Shown piece by piece: positions 11,578 through 23,548 of a DNA stretch of 64,000 nt. The stretch is taken from the NCBI RefSeq assembly GCF_937616625.2, contig NC_065575.1, positions 8,129,501 through 8,193,500 of the forward strand, read 5' to 3'. Below the pieces are notes generated by a model. The model was not told the origin of the DNA. It did no database searches and worked only from the letters and a program-made list of their open reading frames with translations. The position numbers and the translations under genes are program-made. How positions within the stretch are numbered: the stretch's first letter is position 1; the number at the start of each line of letters is the position of its first letter. This DNA is from Mercurialis annua. Taxonomy: Eukaryota > Streptophyta > Magnoliopsida > Malpighiales > Euphorbiaceae.

Positions 11578-12978
11578 GGCATTGTAATAGCATTAATTAA
11601 AAAATCAATCAAAAAATTAGACATTAGATTACATTAGTTATTGTTTAGTTTTTATTAAATAGTTTTTAGTCTAGTTTTTTCCAGCAGTTTATAAGTAGTT
11701 TATAATTAGTTTCTGCAAGACGATTGTTGAAGATTTCAGGCTTAATCAAGACGATTCTTTCCGAAATTGACAACTCCGGTATTTATTGTTTAATTATGCT
11801 TTCTTATTCATCATCCTTCTTGTTTTGTTTCAGTATTAATATGAGTAACTAAAACCCTTGTTCGAGGGTTGATATGAACTTATAAATTGATAATTACTTG
11901 GATTAGATGGATTAGTGTTAATTCGTGTCTTAATTATTAATCTTATTGCTTGGATTAAATTAGATACTTAGTTCATGAGTTTGTGTTTAGTTAACTAATT
12001 GAGAGATTGTTAATTAAATAGACATGGATAATTAAGAACTTAGAGAAAAACGCCGTGAGAGCGGGTTGGAATTTAGGTAGTCATTGAGTTTGCTTCATAA
12101 TTATTATTTGATTATTTAATTCAGTTTTAATATCGTGAGAGCGAGTTAATAATTGGTTAGTTAATTAGGTTGTGATTTTATTCGGATCTTTGAGGCTTGA
12201 GAGGGCGGGATTCACTGCTTTAGAATAGCTCGATTCACGATAAAATCACTAAGAAATCCTATTCCATAATTTTACTTATTTATTTGGGATTATCAATCCT
12301 TAAGATTTTAATCTTATTGTTTTAAATCATATTTTATTATTTGTTTTCAGTTTATATTAGTTTAATTAAATTATAAAATCCTATTGATTTTTCTAGCTAG
12401 CCGATTAAAGAATATTTGAAATTAGTGATTAAGTTTATTGTCTCTGTGGGATCGATACTTGGTCTTTCAAGTTATATTACTTGCGCGATATCGTACACTT
12501 GTGATTATTTACCAACAGGTTCCAGTAAATCATAATAATCAAAACTGCATCATCACTATTCCCATAGGACAACCACTCATCACACCAGTCACCAAACGAG
12601 TTACAAGATGCACTTGCACCCCCGAAGACCAGCCAACCTCCAACACTCCATCGCTACTGGGCAGGCATGAAATAAATGCAAAGTTGATTTAGAAAATGCT
12701 GAGCAAACTGAACACATACTATAAATAAAGACGAGTCTTCTAGCCAAAGCATCCACCGCTGGGAGATAACCACAATAAGGTCACCAAAGAAAATAACGAA
12801 GATGAAGCGGAGCTGCTATATTCCAGATTTTACCATACTTTTTCTCTGGCAAGTTAACACAAACCCCACTCAGCTCCTTGTAACAACTTTTCACCGATAA
12901 TTTATCCTTTTTCTCCAACGCCCAATACCATGAATCCTCTATATTAAGATGAATTGGATTATATTTTGTAATTGCCAA

Positions 12979-13697
12979 ATGACAATAAAGTTGTCATTTA
13001 CCCTAAACTTTTTTACTAATAGAGTTCTATATAATACAAATAGAATTTTAAGCATCATTCCTACAATCTCCACATTTACTGTACTTCTCTAATAAACTAT
13101 GATTGTCTCACCTTCTCTATTTAAGTTCAAACTGAACTTATTCCAAAAGAGATCTTTGAGAAGGACAATAGAAACTTCAAGAACATCTTAAACTTGCTAA
13201 AACTGAAATGACATTAAAGATTTAACTATTTTTTGGTGTATCAATAAAAAATTCACGAAACTTCGAATTTTATTGGTCTTAAAATTAAAATTAGAAATAG
13301 AAGACATTAGTAGTCTAAAATGATTAAATCAAAAAACAAATTTCGAAATCGTAACATATCCATTAATTTTCTAAAGTCGACCAACCTAATGAGCATTCAT
13401 CATAAGTGCATCATCCAACCCCACTTTATCGCCAAATAATCTATAAAATTCGTAATTTTATATATTGAGATATCATACATGTGCATTTAGAAATCATGTT
13501 GAACACGCATTATTGTTTTAACCGTCTCATTGTACATTTTATCCTTGACTGAATTAATATCCAAAATTATGCATGTATTGTTTGTTGCTTACAACTCCAC
13601 TATCAACTAAGTTGTAGTCGGAAAACCAATTGAAATTAGCACAATATGATATGAAAAACCTAAATTTGTATAAATTTGGATCAAAAATTATTTGCTA
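12979..13697. other. Gene-free stretch
   Basis: AT-rich, many stops in all frames. I see no gene, RNA or element boundary here. Confidence 0.5.
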
Positions 13698-13971
13698 TTC
13701 CCTCCGTCCCAATAAAATTGTCCACTTTTCCTTTATCACACAGTTTAAGAAAACACAATTATTATTATGGATTTTATAATTCTTTCTCTACTTTTCTTCT
13801 GATACCCTTATTTTATGTAAGGACAACTTTCACTTTATTTATAGATAGTGAACTTTAAATAGGGATAGTATAGAAAGATTGAGTGTTAAAATTGTTACTT
13901 TTTAGAAGTGGACAAGAGTTTTGGGACAAAACAATTTGTCAAAGTGGACAATTATATTGGAACGGAAGGAG
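13698..13971. mobile_element. Stowaway-type MITE
   Basis: The 274-bp element starts TTCCCTCCGTCCC, ends ...GGAACGGAAGGAG and is flanked by TA on both sides (13696-13697, 13972-13973). Inverted ends continue inward through AATAAAATTGTCCACTTT and its complement. Ends and TA target site are those of Tc1/mariner-derived Stowaway MITEs. Confidence 0.9.
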
Positions 13972-13973
13972 TA

Positions 13974-15018
13974 CAATTTTAGCCTAGATCGATTCTCTTA
14001 CGAGTTCACTAAGTAAAACCGATTTGAGAACCGGTTTACTCTCGGTAACTTTTTATCACACAGCCAGTTATATGGCTGGTTCTTTTAACCACAAAAACTC
14101 TAAAACGTTTTGAATTTCACCAGTAATTGCTAGCAAATAGTTCTTATTTAATTATTTTCAAACAAAATGACTTATAGCAATCCAATAGTGACGTTGTTTC
14201 AAATTACAAATGTTATAATCCATCTAAAATTGCTATTTAATTAAAACAAAATCTCTTTTACAATATCATAATTATCAATATCTGACCATGCCCAAACTAA
14301 CTCTGCATTCAACAAACTCTTAAAAACAAATATTAGATTTAAACCATTTATACAATATCTAAAGAATATACAGTGATTACCTCAATCATTTATCTTACAA
14401 AACCTCTATAAAATTTTCAAATGTTGTGTTTAAAAAAATCATACCTTTATTATTTATAGTTTAAAGTATCTCTAATCACAAAATTCTTCTTCAGAACTTT
14501 CATACTCAAATTTGTCTTCAATTTAAATCGTCAACTTTTGACATTTTAAACTAGTGGCTTCCCTATCTCCGAATTAATTTCTTCATGTGAAGTAAAATTG
14601 TCTTCAAATTGCAAAATCTTTCCAATAATAATATTTACATAATAATCATAAAATTGAGAAAGTTTATGGGTCGAAATTAAAAATTAGAAACTTTACTGGT
14701 AGATAATCGACAAATCAAAATTTGTGAGTGTAAATAAGTCTCTTGGAATGTTATCAGGTGGAGCCACAAAAATTTATTATTTAGTTTGTTTTACACTTTT
14801 GCCTCTTGTTATCAGTTGGAGCTATAAAACCTATAAAAATTTAGTATTCTTTTGTGATTAAGCCATTTATTTATTTTCATTACTTTAAACATCATATCAC
14901 ATATAATTTGTTTATCATCATCAATATTACGTATATGTTATATATTTTAATAAGGCAATTTTACAAAAAAAAAGTTATTGATTAATTAAATTTTGAGTGT
15001 TAACTTTTCGTAAGTATC
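13974..15018. other. Gene-free stretch
   Basis: Highly AT-rich with no sustained open frame. I see nothing that supports a gene. Confidence 0.5.
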
Positions 15019-15027
15019 AAAAAATAA

Positions 15028-15409
15028 GACCTAATGTATTAAAAAATCTCGACTTTCCATTTTCTTTTCAATCTTACCCTGACATTAAAAATCAGTTAAT
15101 TTTATCCTATTTTGCATTTTTTTTTCATTTCAATTGTACCTTAAAGCATATAATTGACCTTTTTTATGTGACAAAAGTTCAAAAAAATCTCCAAAATCCC
15201 TTTTTGCATTTGATTAACTTTTTATATTAAATTGACCATTTTTAAAGAACCTTTTTTGAATTTTTGTCAAATAAATAAAGGTCAATTTTATGCTTTAAGG
15301 TACAATTGAAATGAAAAAAATGCAAAATAGGGTAAAATTGACAAATTTTCAACGTCAGGGTAGTATTAAAAAGGGAATGAAAGGTCGGGATTTTTTAAGG
15401 CATTAAGCC
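15028..15409. mobile_element. Mutator-type MITE with long inverted arms
   Basis: A 382-bp foldback: the left arm (GACCTAATGTATTAAAAAATC...) pairs with the right arm (complement GGCTTAATGCCTTAAAAAATC...) for roughly 160 bp around a short loop. A perfect 9-bp duplication aaaaaataa (15019-15027, 15410-15418) flanks it, as for Mutator-like elements, although this A-rich 9-mer is weak evidence by itself. It shares its end motif GGCTTAAT with the elements at 41021, 43050 and 50558. Confidence 0.85.
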
Positions 15410-15418
15410 AAAAAATAA

Positions 15419-16015
15419 AAAGGAAATTTACATCATTAAAACCTATAAAAAAAATGAATAGAAGAATTCAGATATGGAGCTTTTCTAATTACCAAGTGAT
15501 ACAATGTATAAAACTCTATGAAATTCATTTATAAATTATTCATATAAATTATACTTAATATATCTTAAAATTTAATTTTAAATTTTACCTTTTTAAAGTG
15601 TATCGAATAAATCATTTTTAATTAAGTTAAATATATAATAAATTCATAAACATATACAAAGAATATTAATTATAATTAAATTAAATAATATACAGTATTT
15701 TTATTGCAATCAATTTATCAGAATTTTACATTAAATATGAACTTCTTTTGAGGTGGCCGTAAAGAAACTATTATTTTAAAATAACAATAACATAAATACG
15801 AAATACTATTGTGTATAATTAATCTACGAGATTTGCTACCATAATAGTTCAGATTACGTTTATCCTTTAATAACTTTTTCTTGTAATTTTAGATGTTGTT
15901 TAGCACTTTTTTTGAAGATTTTCTAACTATTTTGAGATATTACATTTATTATTATATTCTATACATGATAAGACTGTGACTTGAAAATGTAATTAGATAA
16001 TACTTTGAGTTCCAC
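15419..16015. other. Gene-free stretch before the Cys-rich peptide gene
   Basis: AT-rich. I see no coding signal, and its right end merges with the promoter of the next gene. Confidence 0.5.
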
Positions 16016-16019
16016 CAAC

Positions 16020-16027
16020 TATATATA
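16020..16027 (+). promoter_or_regulatory. Putative TATA box of the Cys-rich peptide gene
   Basis: TATATATA within CTATATATATTATAG, 73 bp upstream of the proposed start codon at 16100. The AT-rich setting makes chance matches likely. Confidence 0.45.
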
Positions 16028-16099
16028 TTATAGTATTTAATAGAGAAAGAAAATAGTATAAAGAACATCAGATTAACTAGTTAGCATTCCTTATCGGAG

Positions 16100-16863
16100 A
16101 TGTTTTCTTTCAGATTGGCTTTTGTTATCTTTTTTCTACTCAATGCTTTTTGTTAGTATAACCTTTGTATCATTCTTATTTCTATACATTTTCTTATGTT
16201 AAACTTTCATCAACATATACACAAATATATTATATGTTTTAAAAAAGTATATTATTTTTTATTTTAATTCGTGAGTGTATATATATATATAATGATAAAT
16301 ACTGCAGTATGAATTTTTTTCACAAATGAAATTGGAGAGATAGGATGGGTGATTATCAATTATCAATTACATATATAATGATTATCAATTATCAATTATC
16401 AATTTTTTTTATCTCTTTTGATATATTTAATGATACGAAATTAAATGCAATCGCTTGATATTTATCTTCTCCCGAGTTTACAATCTTTGCAATCTATATA
16501 TTAAAAACTAATTTTTTTTTTATGAATATTAAAAACTAATTATAATATAGTATATATTTGAATACTAATTAAAAAATGTTATTGGTTTCAGATTTGCAAA
16601 CAGATGTAATAGCAACAAACTCATCACCTTATAGGAGATGCCAAGATGATCATGATTGCAAATTCAATCTTCAAGATCAAAATAAATGTCTTTGCTTCAA
16701 TCATTGGTGCAAATGTCGTTTTGAAGAGCAAAATCACAAGAATTCTCAATGTGCCTCATCAAAAGATTGCGCAAATAGTTTTGAATGTGCAGCAAATAAA
16801 TGTCCAAGTAGTCATTGTAATTGTGTGAATCATCAATGTGCTTGCATGCCTGACTTTATCTGA
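16100..16863 (+). CDS. Secreted cysteine-rich peptide, two exons, 14 cysteines
   Basis: Proposed exon 1 (16100-16151) encodes a 17-residue hydrophobic leader, MFSFRLAFVIFFLLNAF, which looks like a signal peptide. A GT-AG intron (16152-16591, 440 bp, phase 1) is followed by exon 2 (16592-16863), giving 107 residues. The mature part has 14 cysteines in two modules. Each opens with C-x5-C and closes with C-x-C-x4-C-x-C (NKCLCFNHWCKC and HCNCVNHQCAC). A signal peptide on its own small exon followed by one Cys-rich exon is the build of plant defensin-like and nodule-type Cys-rich peptide genes, but I do not recognise this cysteine spacing as a named family. The exon 2 frame alone also starts with an ATG at 16576, which I consider intronic. 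Expression is unproven. Confidence 0.65.
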
Positions 16864-17716
16864 TGTGTACAAGATAAGGAATAATATATATTTTAATAAG
16901 GTTTATAAAAGTTTATAAGATTATGAAATTATAATTGAACTATTCTTGCATATAATTTTAAAATAATTAAGTCTGAAAATGCAATTAACATATACAAATA
17001 TGGTTTTAAAATAGTTTTTGCAAGTTTAGCCTAATTATAGGAACACATTTTTTAAATTCGATAATCTTAAGTTTGTTGTTTTCCTTTTTTTTTTTTTGAT
17101 AAAAATATTGATCTTAGAATAATCCTTCTGCATTTATAAAAATAAAGATGAAAAGTAATAGATAAAGAGAAATGGGGTTTTTTTAAACACAAAGCTATTT
17201 ATATTATTGTGGATCTTATTTGCTGATTATACAATTAAAATTTGAAATGGCAGTAATAAAGTGCAGACCAACAAATTATACTATACATTAAACCTAAGAG
17301 TCAAACGACATTGAGATCAAACGACAACAAATTAATAGAGTAAATGCATGAAATGCAAGAATAGGACAAGGACAGAGTAAAAGACAGTATTCAAGCCGCC
17401 TAATACTGTCTAAAGAAGAGTGACAAATAATACCTTTGCTCCTTACATATGTTTAGAGTTACACTTCAATTCTTAAAGTTCTTTAATGATTTAATTGTTT
17501 TAGTTAATTCATTAAAATATGACATCTTATAATTTATTGTTAAAATAAATAAGTTTATCACTACAGAATAATAAAATAATTTTTTATACTTCATTTTGTT
17601 AATTATGGATAGGAAGAAAAAACATTAGTGGCTTAAAAAATTAAAATTATTAAATAATATATATTTTCTATATACATATATAAATGCATATTTTATATTT
17701 ATTTTACTTTAAATTC
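16864..17716. other. Gene-free stretch
   Basis: AT-rich, no sustained coding frame. Its last bases (17717-17727, atattacatga) are the left half of a SINE target duplication. Confidence 0.5.
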
Positions 17717-17727
17717 ATATTACATGA

Positions 17728-18053
17728 TGAAGAAATTGGTAACTGCCAATTTCTAGAAGAAGAAGAAGAAAGCAGTTGAGAGAAAAATAGAATCTTTATT
17801 AATTGAGAAAATTGTGATTACAACCTATGAGCTCATATTGGCTTATTTATAGACTAACTAGATCAGCTAATCTATTCTACAAACAACTGCAGCAGATTAT
17901 AAATTCCCTAACTGAATAACCGTTCTTCTGTAACAAACAAAGATTCCTCTTCTTCATGCAAAAAGCATGGGATGCAGCTTCCTTGCAAGCTAAGTAACTA
18001 TTTGCTGATGTGGCTCCTTCAGGTCCAGGTCAGCAACTGTATTAGCAGCATTA
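17728..18053 (-). repeat. 3' LTR of the copia element
   Basis: 326 bp, from TGAAGAAATTGG to ...CAGCATTA. It contains an (AGA)n run near 17757-17771. It differs from the other LTR by two single bases, near 17989 and 18017. Confidence 0.93.
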
Positions 18054-20039
18054 CCCCCCCTCAAGCTTGAAGCATAGATGTCAGAAATGCCAAGCTTGGA
18101 AAAAGATGAACTAAAAGCAGTTGGAGCAAGAGCTTTTGTAAAGCAATCTGCTAACTGGTCTGAGCTAGAAACAGGAAGCAGATGAATAAGCTTGGACTGA
18201 ATCTTCTCCCTAACCACATGACAATCAATCTCTATGTGTTTTGTCCTCTCATGAAACACAGGATTCTTTGCAAGCTGAATTGCAGAGTTGTTATCACAGT
18301 ATAAAGAAATTGGTAAAGATACAGGCTGATGCAGATCATGAAGAAGATAGGTAAGCCATTGCAATTCACATGTAAGAGATGCTAAAGCCCTGTATTCAGC
18401 TTCTGAGCTTGACCTGGATACAGTAGATTGTTTCTTAGATTTCCAGGAAATAAGTGATTCACCAATCATCACACAGAAACCAGAAACTGATTTCCTGGAA
18501 TCTGGACATGTGGCCCAGTCTGCATCTGAAAAAGCTGTAATTGTCATGGATGGATTGCTGCTATAAAATAGACCCTGACCAGGAGATTTCTTTAAATACC
18601 TCAACACTCTATGTGCAGCCTGAAGATGATTGGATGTAGGACAATCCAAAAATTGAGAGAGTTGTTGAATAACAAAAGATAAATCTGGTCTAGTATTGCA
18701 GAGATATAAGAGTTTGCCAATGAGCTTTCTGTAAGCTGAATTATCAGATAACAAATCAGAATCACCTTTGTATAATCTGTGAGAAACAACCATTGGTGTA
18801 GAGACTGGTTTAGCATCAAGGAAACCAGTATCTTGCAGCAAGTCAATGGTATATTTTCTCTGTGACAAATTAATCCCTGCAACTGTCCTGGCCACTTCAA
18901 ATCCTAAGAAATACTTCAAAAGACCTGAGTCTTTGATACTGAAAGTGTGATGAAGATACTTCTTGATAGCAGTAATTGCTTGAAGTGAATTGCTAGCTAG
19001 TACAACATCATCTACATAGATGAGTAAAGCTATAAAAGTGGATCCAGTTGCTTTAATGAGTAAAGAAGAATCAGAGGATGCCTGATGAAATCCTTGCTCA
19101 AGTAAAGCAGATGTTAATTTGGAGTTCCACTGTCTGCTGGCTTGTTTGAGTCCATAGAGGGACTTCTGCAGTTTGCAGACTTTGTTTGCAGCACCAGTAA
19201 AGCCAGGAGGAAGTTTCATGTATACTTCTTCATCAAGATCCCCATGTAAGAATGCATTATTGATGTCCCGTTGGTGTAGATGCCATTTATTCTTTGCAGC
19301 AAGAGCTAATAAGGTTCTAATGGTAGTCATTTTTGCCACAGGAGAGAAAGTGTCCATGTAGTCTACACCTTCTGTTTGAGTATAACCCTTGGCTACCAAT
19401 CTAGCCTTGTATCTTTCTACTGAACCATCTGAATTATACTTTATCTTATAAACCCACTTGCATCCTATTGCATTTTTATCACTTGGTAGATCAGTAAGAA
19501 TCCAAGTGTTATTCTGTTCCAAAGCTTTAATCTCAGATGACATAGCTGCTTGCCAACTAAGATGTTTACATGCTTCATGATAGGATTTAGGTTCAGAAAG
19601 ATTAGTAATGGCCAAGGAAAAATGTTTGTGAATGGGGGAGAGGTTATTATAAGAAAGCACAGTAGAGATGGTGTGGGGACTGGTTAAGTTTTTATTGAGA
19701 GAAGGTGGTAAAGAATAGGTAAAGTTTTTTAGATGAGAAGGTAAGAATGTATGTCTGGTTGATCTTCTGAGTGCAGGAAAATCAACAGGTTGAAAGAGAG
19801 GTGTGGGAGAAGAATGAGAAGGAGTTGGTGAAGATGTCCAGGGATGTGAATGTGTGGGTGATGAAGAAGAATTGAAAGTGGGATTGGAGACTGGAAGAGG
19901 ACAGTCAAAAGCAATGCATTCATCAAAACTGGAAGGAAGAGAAGATTCCAGCAATTTGTGGTATGGAAAGACATGCTCATAAAATATGACATGTCTGGAT
20001 ATGAAAGTTGTGTGAGTTGTAAGGTTATACAAAATGTAC
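17990..20039 (-). pseudogene. Copia pol, RT and RNase H part
   Basis: The open frame of about 680 codons starts at the junction with the nested element and has no own ATG (first codon TTG). It covers the end of the integrase linker (ISRHVIFYEHVFPY), a Ser/Pro-rich spacer, RT (CKWVYKIKY at 191-199, RYKARLVAKGYTQ at 207-219, catalytic YVDD at 339-342) and RNase H (SSSEAEYRAL, DNNSAIQLAKNP, TKHIEID). All copia RT/RNase H motifs look intact. It was one reading frame with 26320-27151 before the Athila-type element landed between them, so it can no longer be made as part of a polyprotein. Confidence 0.93.
18054..18061 (-). other. Polypurine tract of the copia element
   Basis: On the minus strand GCTTGAGGGGGGG ends exactly at the LTR. 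The RNase H frame reads through it and stops inside the LTR at 17990. Confidence 0.85.
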
Positions 20040-20928
20040 TGTTGGTAAAAATACGCAAGCGTACGTATGCCAACTTGTAATACAGACTGCGAAGTCCGGA
20101 TATCGTACCCACAGAGAAAGCTTCTAAAGACAACCAGTTAGGAAACTCAATTTGAATAGCCAAAAAGATATTTGAATGTTGTTATTAAACTAAATAAACT
20201 GAAATAACAATTATGGATAAAATTAACTAAAGCTGTAATGAAAATAAGGTTTTAACAATGATGGGAAGAACAAGGATTATTAACTTTCATTATGCTGTTT
20301 AGTCAGATTGGAATATGGATTTGGTTGTTATACTAAGGTTCAGGCTAATCGTAAGCACCTAAAATTCTCTCTCAAGCAATTGCAGGCAAAAACAGACAAC
20401 AAACTAGTAACAGGCTAATTACTCACTCTCGCACAATGATTAACCTAAATTACTAATCAATTAATGTTTATGAAGTAAACCCTAAGAACACGTACTCGTC
20501 AATTCACTCTCGCGCAATTAACTCCTACGTTCTTAATTATGTTGGTCTATCCCAGTTTTACTCTCTCAAGCTAAAACCAAAACACAGGACAATGAATAAA
20601 TTGGCCAAATAAATTCAAGCGTTAAGAACAATAATTAAAACATAGTAATAACAACAACCCACAAATCCAATTCGTTTAAACAGGCATAAATCCCATTAAT
20701 AATCCCCAGTGAAGGGTTTAGCTACACATATTCAAAGAAAGTTCAACAACAATATAATAAAAATTCATGGCTGAATAAGAAACAATAATAATTAATCTCT
20801 CAATAGTTATCGTACCTTAATCGACAATAATCCCAAAACAACGATGAAGAAAATCCAGAATACAAGCTAAAACGATGAACGGTAATCAAAAGCTAAACTA
20901 AACTAATGTAAAACTAATGTCTAATGTG

Positions 20929-20981
20929 GCGAACCAAGCGAACTAAGCGAACCAAGCGAACTAAGCGAACCAAGCGAACCC
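20929..20981 (-). repeat. 9-bp tandem array GCGAACCAA/GCGAACTAA in 3' LTR
   Basis: Five full 9-bp units alternate C and T at position 7, with a sixth partial unit. In element orientation they lie just downstream of the TATA box, so they fall at or very near the 5' end of the transcript (R region). Confidence 0.88.
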
Positions 20982-21001
20982 TTGATTTGTTGTTTAGTGC
21001 G

Positions 21002-21011
21002 GTATTTATAC
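21002..21011 (-). promoter_or_regulatory. TATA box, 3' LTR of the Athila-type element
   Basis: Minus strand GTATAAATAC, between the palindrome array (upstream) and the nonamer array (downstream). Confidence 0.75.
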
Positions 21012-21137
21012 GTCTTTCAGCTCAAAGAAGGGTTTTGACTCGTACCCATGTGTATTTTCGAAGTTGCCCTCAAGTTTAAGTGAATTCGGGTGATGTGGCA
21101 AGGTCAAAACGACCTTTTTTAACCCAAAAATCGTCGG

Positions 21138-21319
21138 GTGTGCGTTCGCACACTTGAGTGTGCGTTCGCACACTTTTTTGAGCTTCTAGGGGTGTGCGTT
21201 CGCACACTAGAGTGTGCGATCGCACACTCATGTACTTAGCCAAAATTTTGCTTCAAAACTCACTGGAAAGGCTGTTTCGCTCGCACACTGCTTTGCACTT
21301 TAGTGTGCGTTCGCACACT
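21138..21319. repeat. Array of five GTGTGCG..CGCACAC palindromes, 3' LTR U3
   Basis: Copies at 21138-21153, 21157-21174, 21192-21207, 21211-21228 (perfect 18-bp palindrome, centre AT) and 21302-21319; a half-site CGCACACTG lies between the last two. The centre is otherwise TT. The array ends about 127 bp upstream of the TATA box. Confidence 0.92.
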
Positions 21320-21740
21320 TCCACTCTGCTGCACACTGTCAACTTCAAAAGGTCATAACTCGGTGTAGAAATGTCGGAATGAGTCGATTCTTGATTCTAT
21401 GGAAAGCTTAGGAGGTCTACTTTGTTTCTTATCAAGAACACAAAGTCAATTGAAGTCTCTAAGTAATCCAAAATCGTCAATCAATGAAGAGGGGTCAATT
21501 TCACAAGTAGAAACTTGTGCTCTCGGCGCCTATTTTCATCGGATCTTCGAACAACTTTCCTTTAACCTTCAATTATGATCCAAATGGCTTCCAATTAGCT
21601 TGAATATCATGACAAACTCCCAATTATTCCTGAAATGCTCAAACACAAAAATGAGTACAAAGAAGCTCAAAACCAAACGTCAAATGCACATATATGACAT
21701 ATAAAACACATAAAATATAGGAGTATTTCTACTCCTATCA

Positions 21741-23548
21741 AAATCCTCACACTTACCTTTTGCTTGTCCTCAAGCAAATAAAGAACAATTCCCAAATGCC
21801 AATCACACACCCATGTCAGAACATAAGAAATTAAAGCACTTTCACCCCCCCTAAGTAATGAATCAATCAAATCATGCTTTAGAGAAGAACAACATAGAGA
21901 GAAAAACAACTAATAACAATGGCAAATGCTCACACATGAACCAATAACACCGAGACTACTCAAGTGTTCTCACTCCTACATAACTTATAAATCAATTCAA
22001 TCTCTAGGGCAGTCTAAACAATCTCAAAACAAAGATGAAAATCATATTCTGAGCGGAAAAACAACATGTGTAGCAACTAAGAAGTATGTCTCTCACAAGG
22101 TACTCTCGCACACACAAGTGTTTAAGGATAAATGTTAAAAACTCTCTTGCCAAGACATGTTATTCTACCATAAGTTTGCCAATAGTCCACAATTCCACTA
22201 CTAATTACGTTGAATAAAAAGAATCAAAATGGACTTTTCAATTGGTTGTAACGGGGTTTGGGTTAAGGTATGATACGGGTAAGCAAATATGGGTAATATG
22301 ACTTGACAAACTTAACAAATGTCACAAGGAACAAACATTTAAAGTTTCAAGCTCGAACAAACTTTTAATCTCTTTTTCTTTACTTTTCATGCCTTAAGTT
22401 CACAATTATTTTTCTTTTTCTTTTCTCTCTTTTAAGCTCGATTTTTCTACTTTTTATTCGTTTTTTTTCTTCTTCTTTTTCTTACTTTTTTTTTTTGAAC
22501 TTCACAAGGCATACTAATCATATAGCACAAGAGATAATCGTTAAACAACACGAGCTTAGGATGTTTACCATCCTCACACTAGTTCCTTTAATACTTATTC
22601 AATTTATCAAGTCAAAGGGTAGAAAGAGGTAAATGAGAATAGGTAAATGTGTAAACGTAGGTGTAACAAAAATAAGGCTAAGGCTCAACTTGGGTTATCT
22701 AGGGGAAATCGGGTAGGCTATTTTAAGTGGTCTAAAGAAATGGGTATTCCTATATGCCATTTATCATTTTCAATTTATTTAACTAATCATGCAATTTTAC
22801 TACGGACACATGGCAAATTCTAGAGAATTAACATGCATTGACTCACACCACAACAAATGAGACATAAAAATAATATGCTCGATATGGCTCAAAACCTCTC
22901 ACAAATTGGGGTAATACTCTACGATTTGCTATACATCTTGTTCAAAAGCTCAGAAATTCAGTTTTTTTCAACAATGTTCTTGTCAAGTTCATATGCCCTA
23001 AAAATGACTTTCAACATAAATTATGCATTTGTGAAGTACAAATTTTCACCTCAGTCCTATTAGATCATGTCGGCTAAAAGACACAGTTATTTGACTATCA
23101 TTCTAAACATGTTGTTCAATCACAAAAACACAATTTAACTAACTCATTAAATAGGGGGGGACATAAACACTAAAATTTTAAAATTCTGACATTGGCAAGA
23201 AATACGGCATAGGCATGATATAGAGGACAAACCAAACAAGCAAGGCATGAACAAACTAAGCAAAAGACATACAAAAATATCTATAAAGAGGTTCGCCACA
23301 AATCATCCTACATACCAAACATGAACAAAAAACAAAAACCAAAAACAAAAACTAAACTAAAAACATAAAACATAATGTTTTCCCCACCCTCACACTAGTT
23401 CATGCATTGTCCCCAATGCAATGAAATAGAAAAAATAAAGCATAAATGAAACATAAAAGTGTAAAGGGTGAAAGGAAAGATACCCTTGGGATTGCCTCCC
23501 AAGCGCGCTTTAGTTAGAGTCCAAAGCTAGACTCTTCGCGTAAGGTTG
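21741..23548 (-). other. Non-coding internal part of the Athila-type element
   Basis: No pol domains are visible. It holds C/T-rich runs (about 22370-22500) and, near 23490-23510, a block that reads GCGCTTGGGAGGCAATCCCA on the minus strand. I believe this resembles a motif seen in Athila-like internal regions. Open frames here lack any recognisable motif. Confidence 0.7.

Larger units (their letters stand above)
10900..12517 (+). mobile_element. Solo LTR of an Athila-type Ty3 family, 1618 bp
   Basis: It starts TGATAGGAG, ends ACCAACA and is flanked by the 5-bp direct repeat ggttc (10895-10899 and 12518-12522). It is homologous to the LTRs at 20040-21740 and 24619-26319 but in the opposite orientation: shared parts include the ends, the region near ...CATAAGAAATAAAGTAGAC and the terminal ATCGATCCCACAGAGA-like block (read on the minus strand). 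No internal region remains, as expected from LTR-LTR recombination. It is clearly older than the pair at 20-26 kb. Confidence 0.92.
10330..12978 (-). pseudogene. Decayed LINE-type zf-RVT and RNase H coding relic, split by a solo LTR
   Basis: On the minus strand, 12978-12781 encodes a zf-RVT-like start (...KLSVKSCYKEL...W.IW...LHLRYFLW). After frame damage, 12780-12518 still shows CSVCSA...LHLFHACP...CWRLAGL, the Cys/His region of the same domain. The reading resumes across the solo LTR (WNLW joined to LNRNAAVW) and reaches an RNase H-like (RVT_3) block at 10686-10396 with ...AEMMGIREAL and ESNALEVV. A last shifted block RSVNQTAHVLA lies near 10330-10385. These are the C-terminal parts of plant non-LTR retroelement proteins. 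No reverse transcriptase core is visible upstream of 12978. Several frame changes and the 1618-bp insertion make it non-functional. Confidence 0.8.
20040..21740 (-). repeat. 3' LTR of the Athila-type element
   Basis: 1701 bp; plus-strand ends TGTTGGTAAAAA and ACTCCTATCA. It carries the nonamer array, TATA box and palindrome array listed separately. The open frame at 21667-21909 lies within LTR and flank and is not considered a gene. Confidence 0.95.

Noticed and set aside
16576..16863. 95-residue Cys-rich frame starting at its own ATG in exon 2
   Set aside because: That ATG is upstream of the acceptor AG; a signal-peptide exon at 16100 gives a better model.
21667..21909. 80-residue frame at the LTR edge
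   Set aside because: Same LTR sequence also tails the copia frame at 26246-26319; no similarity of its own.
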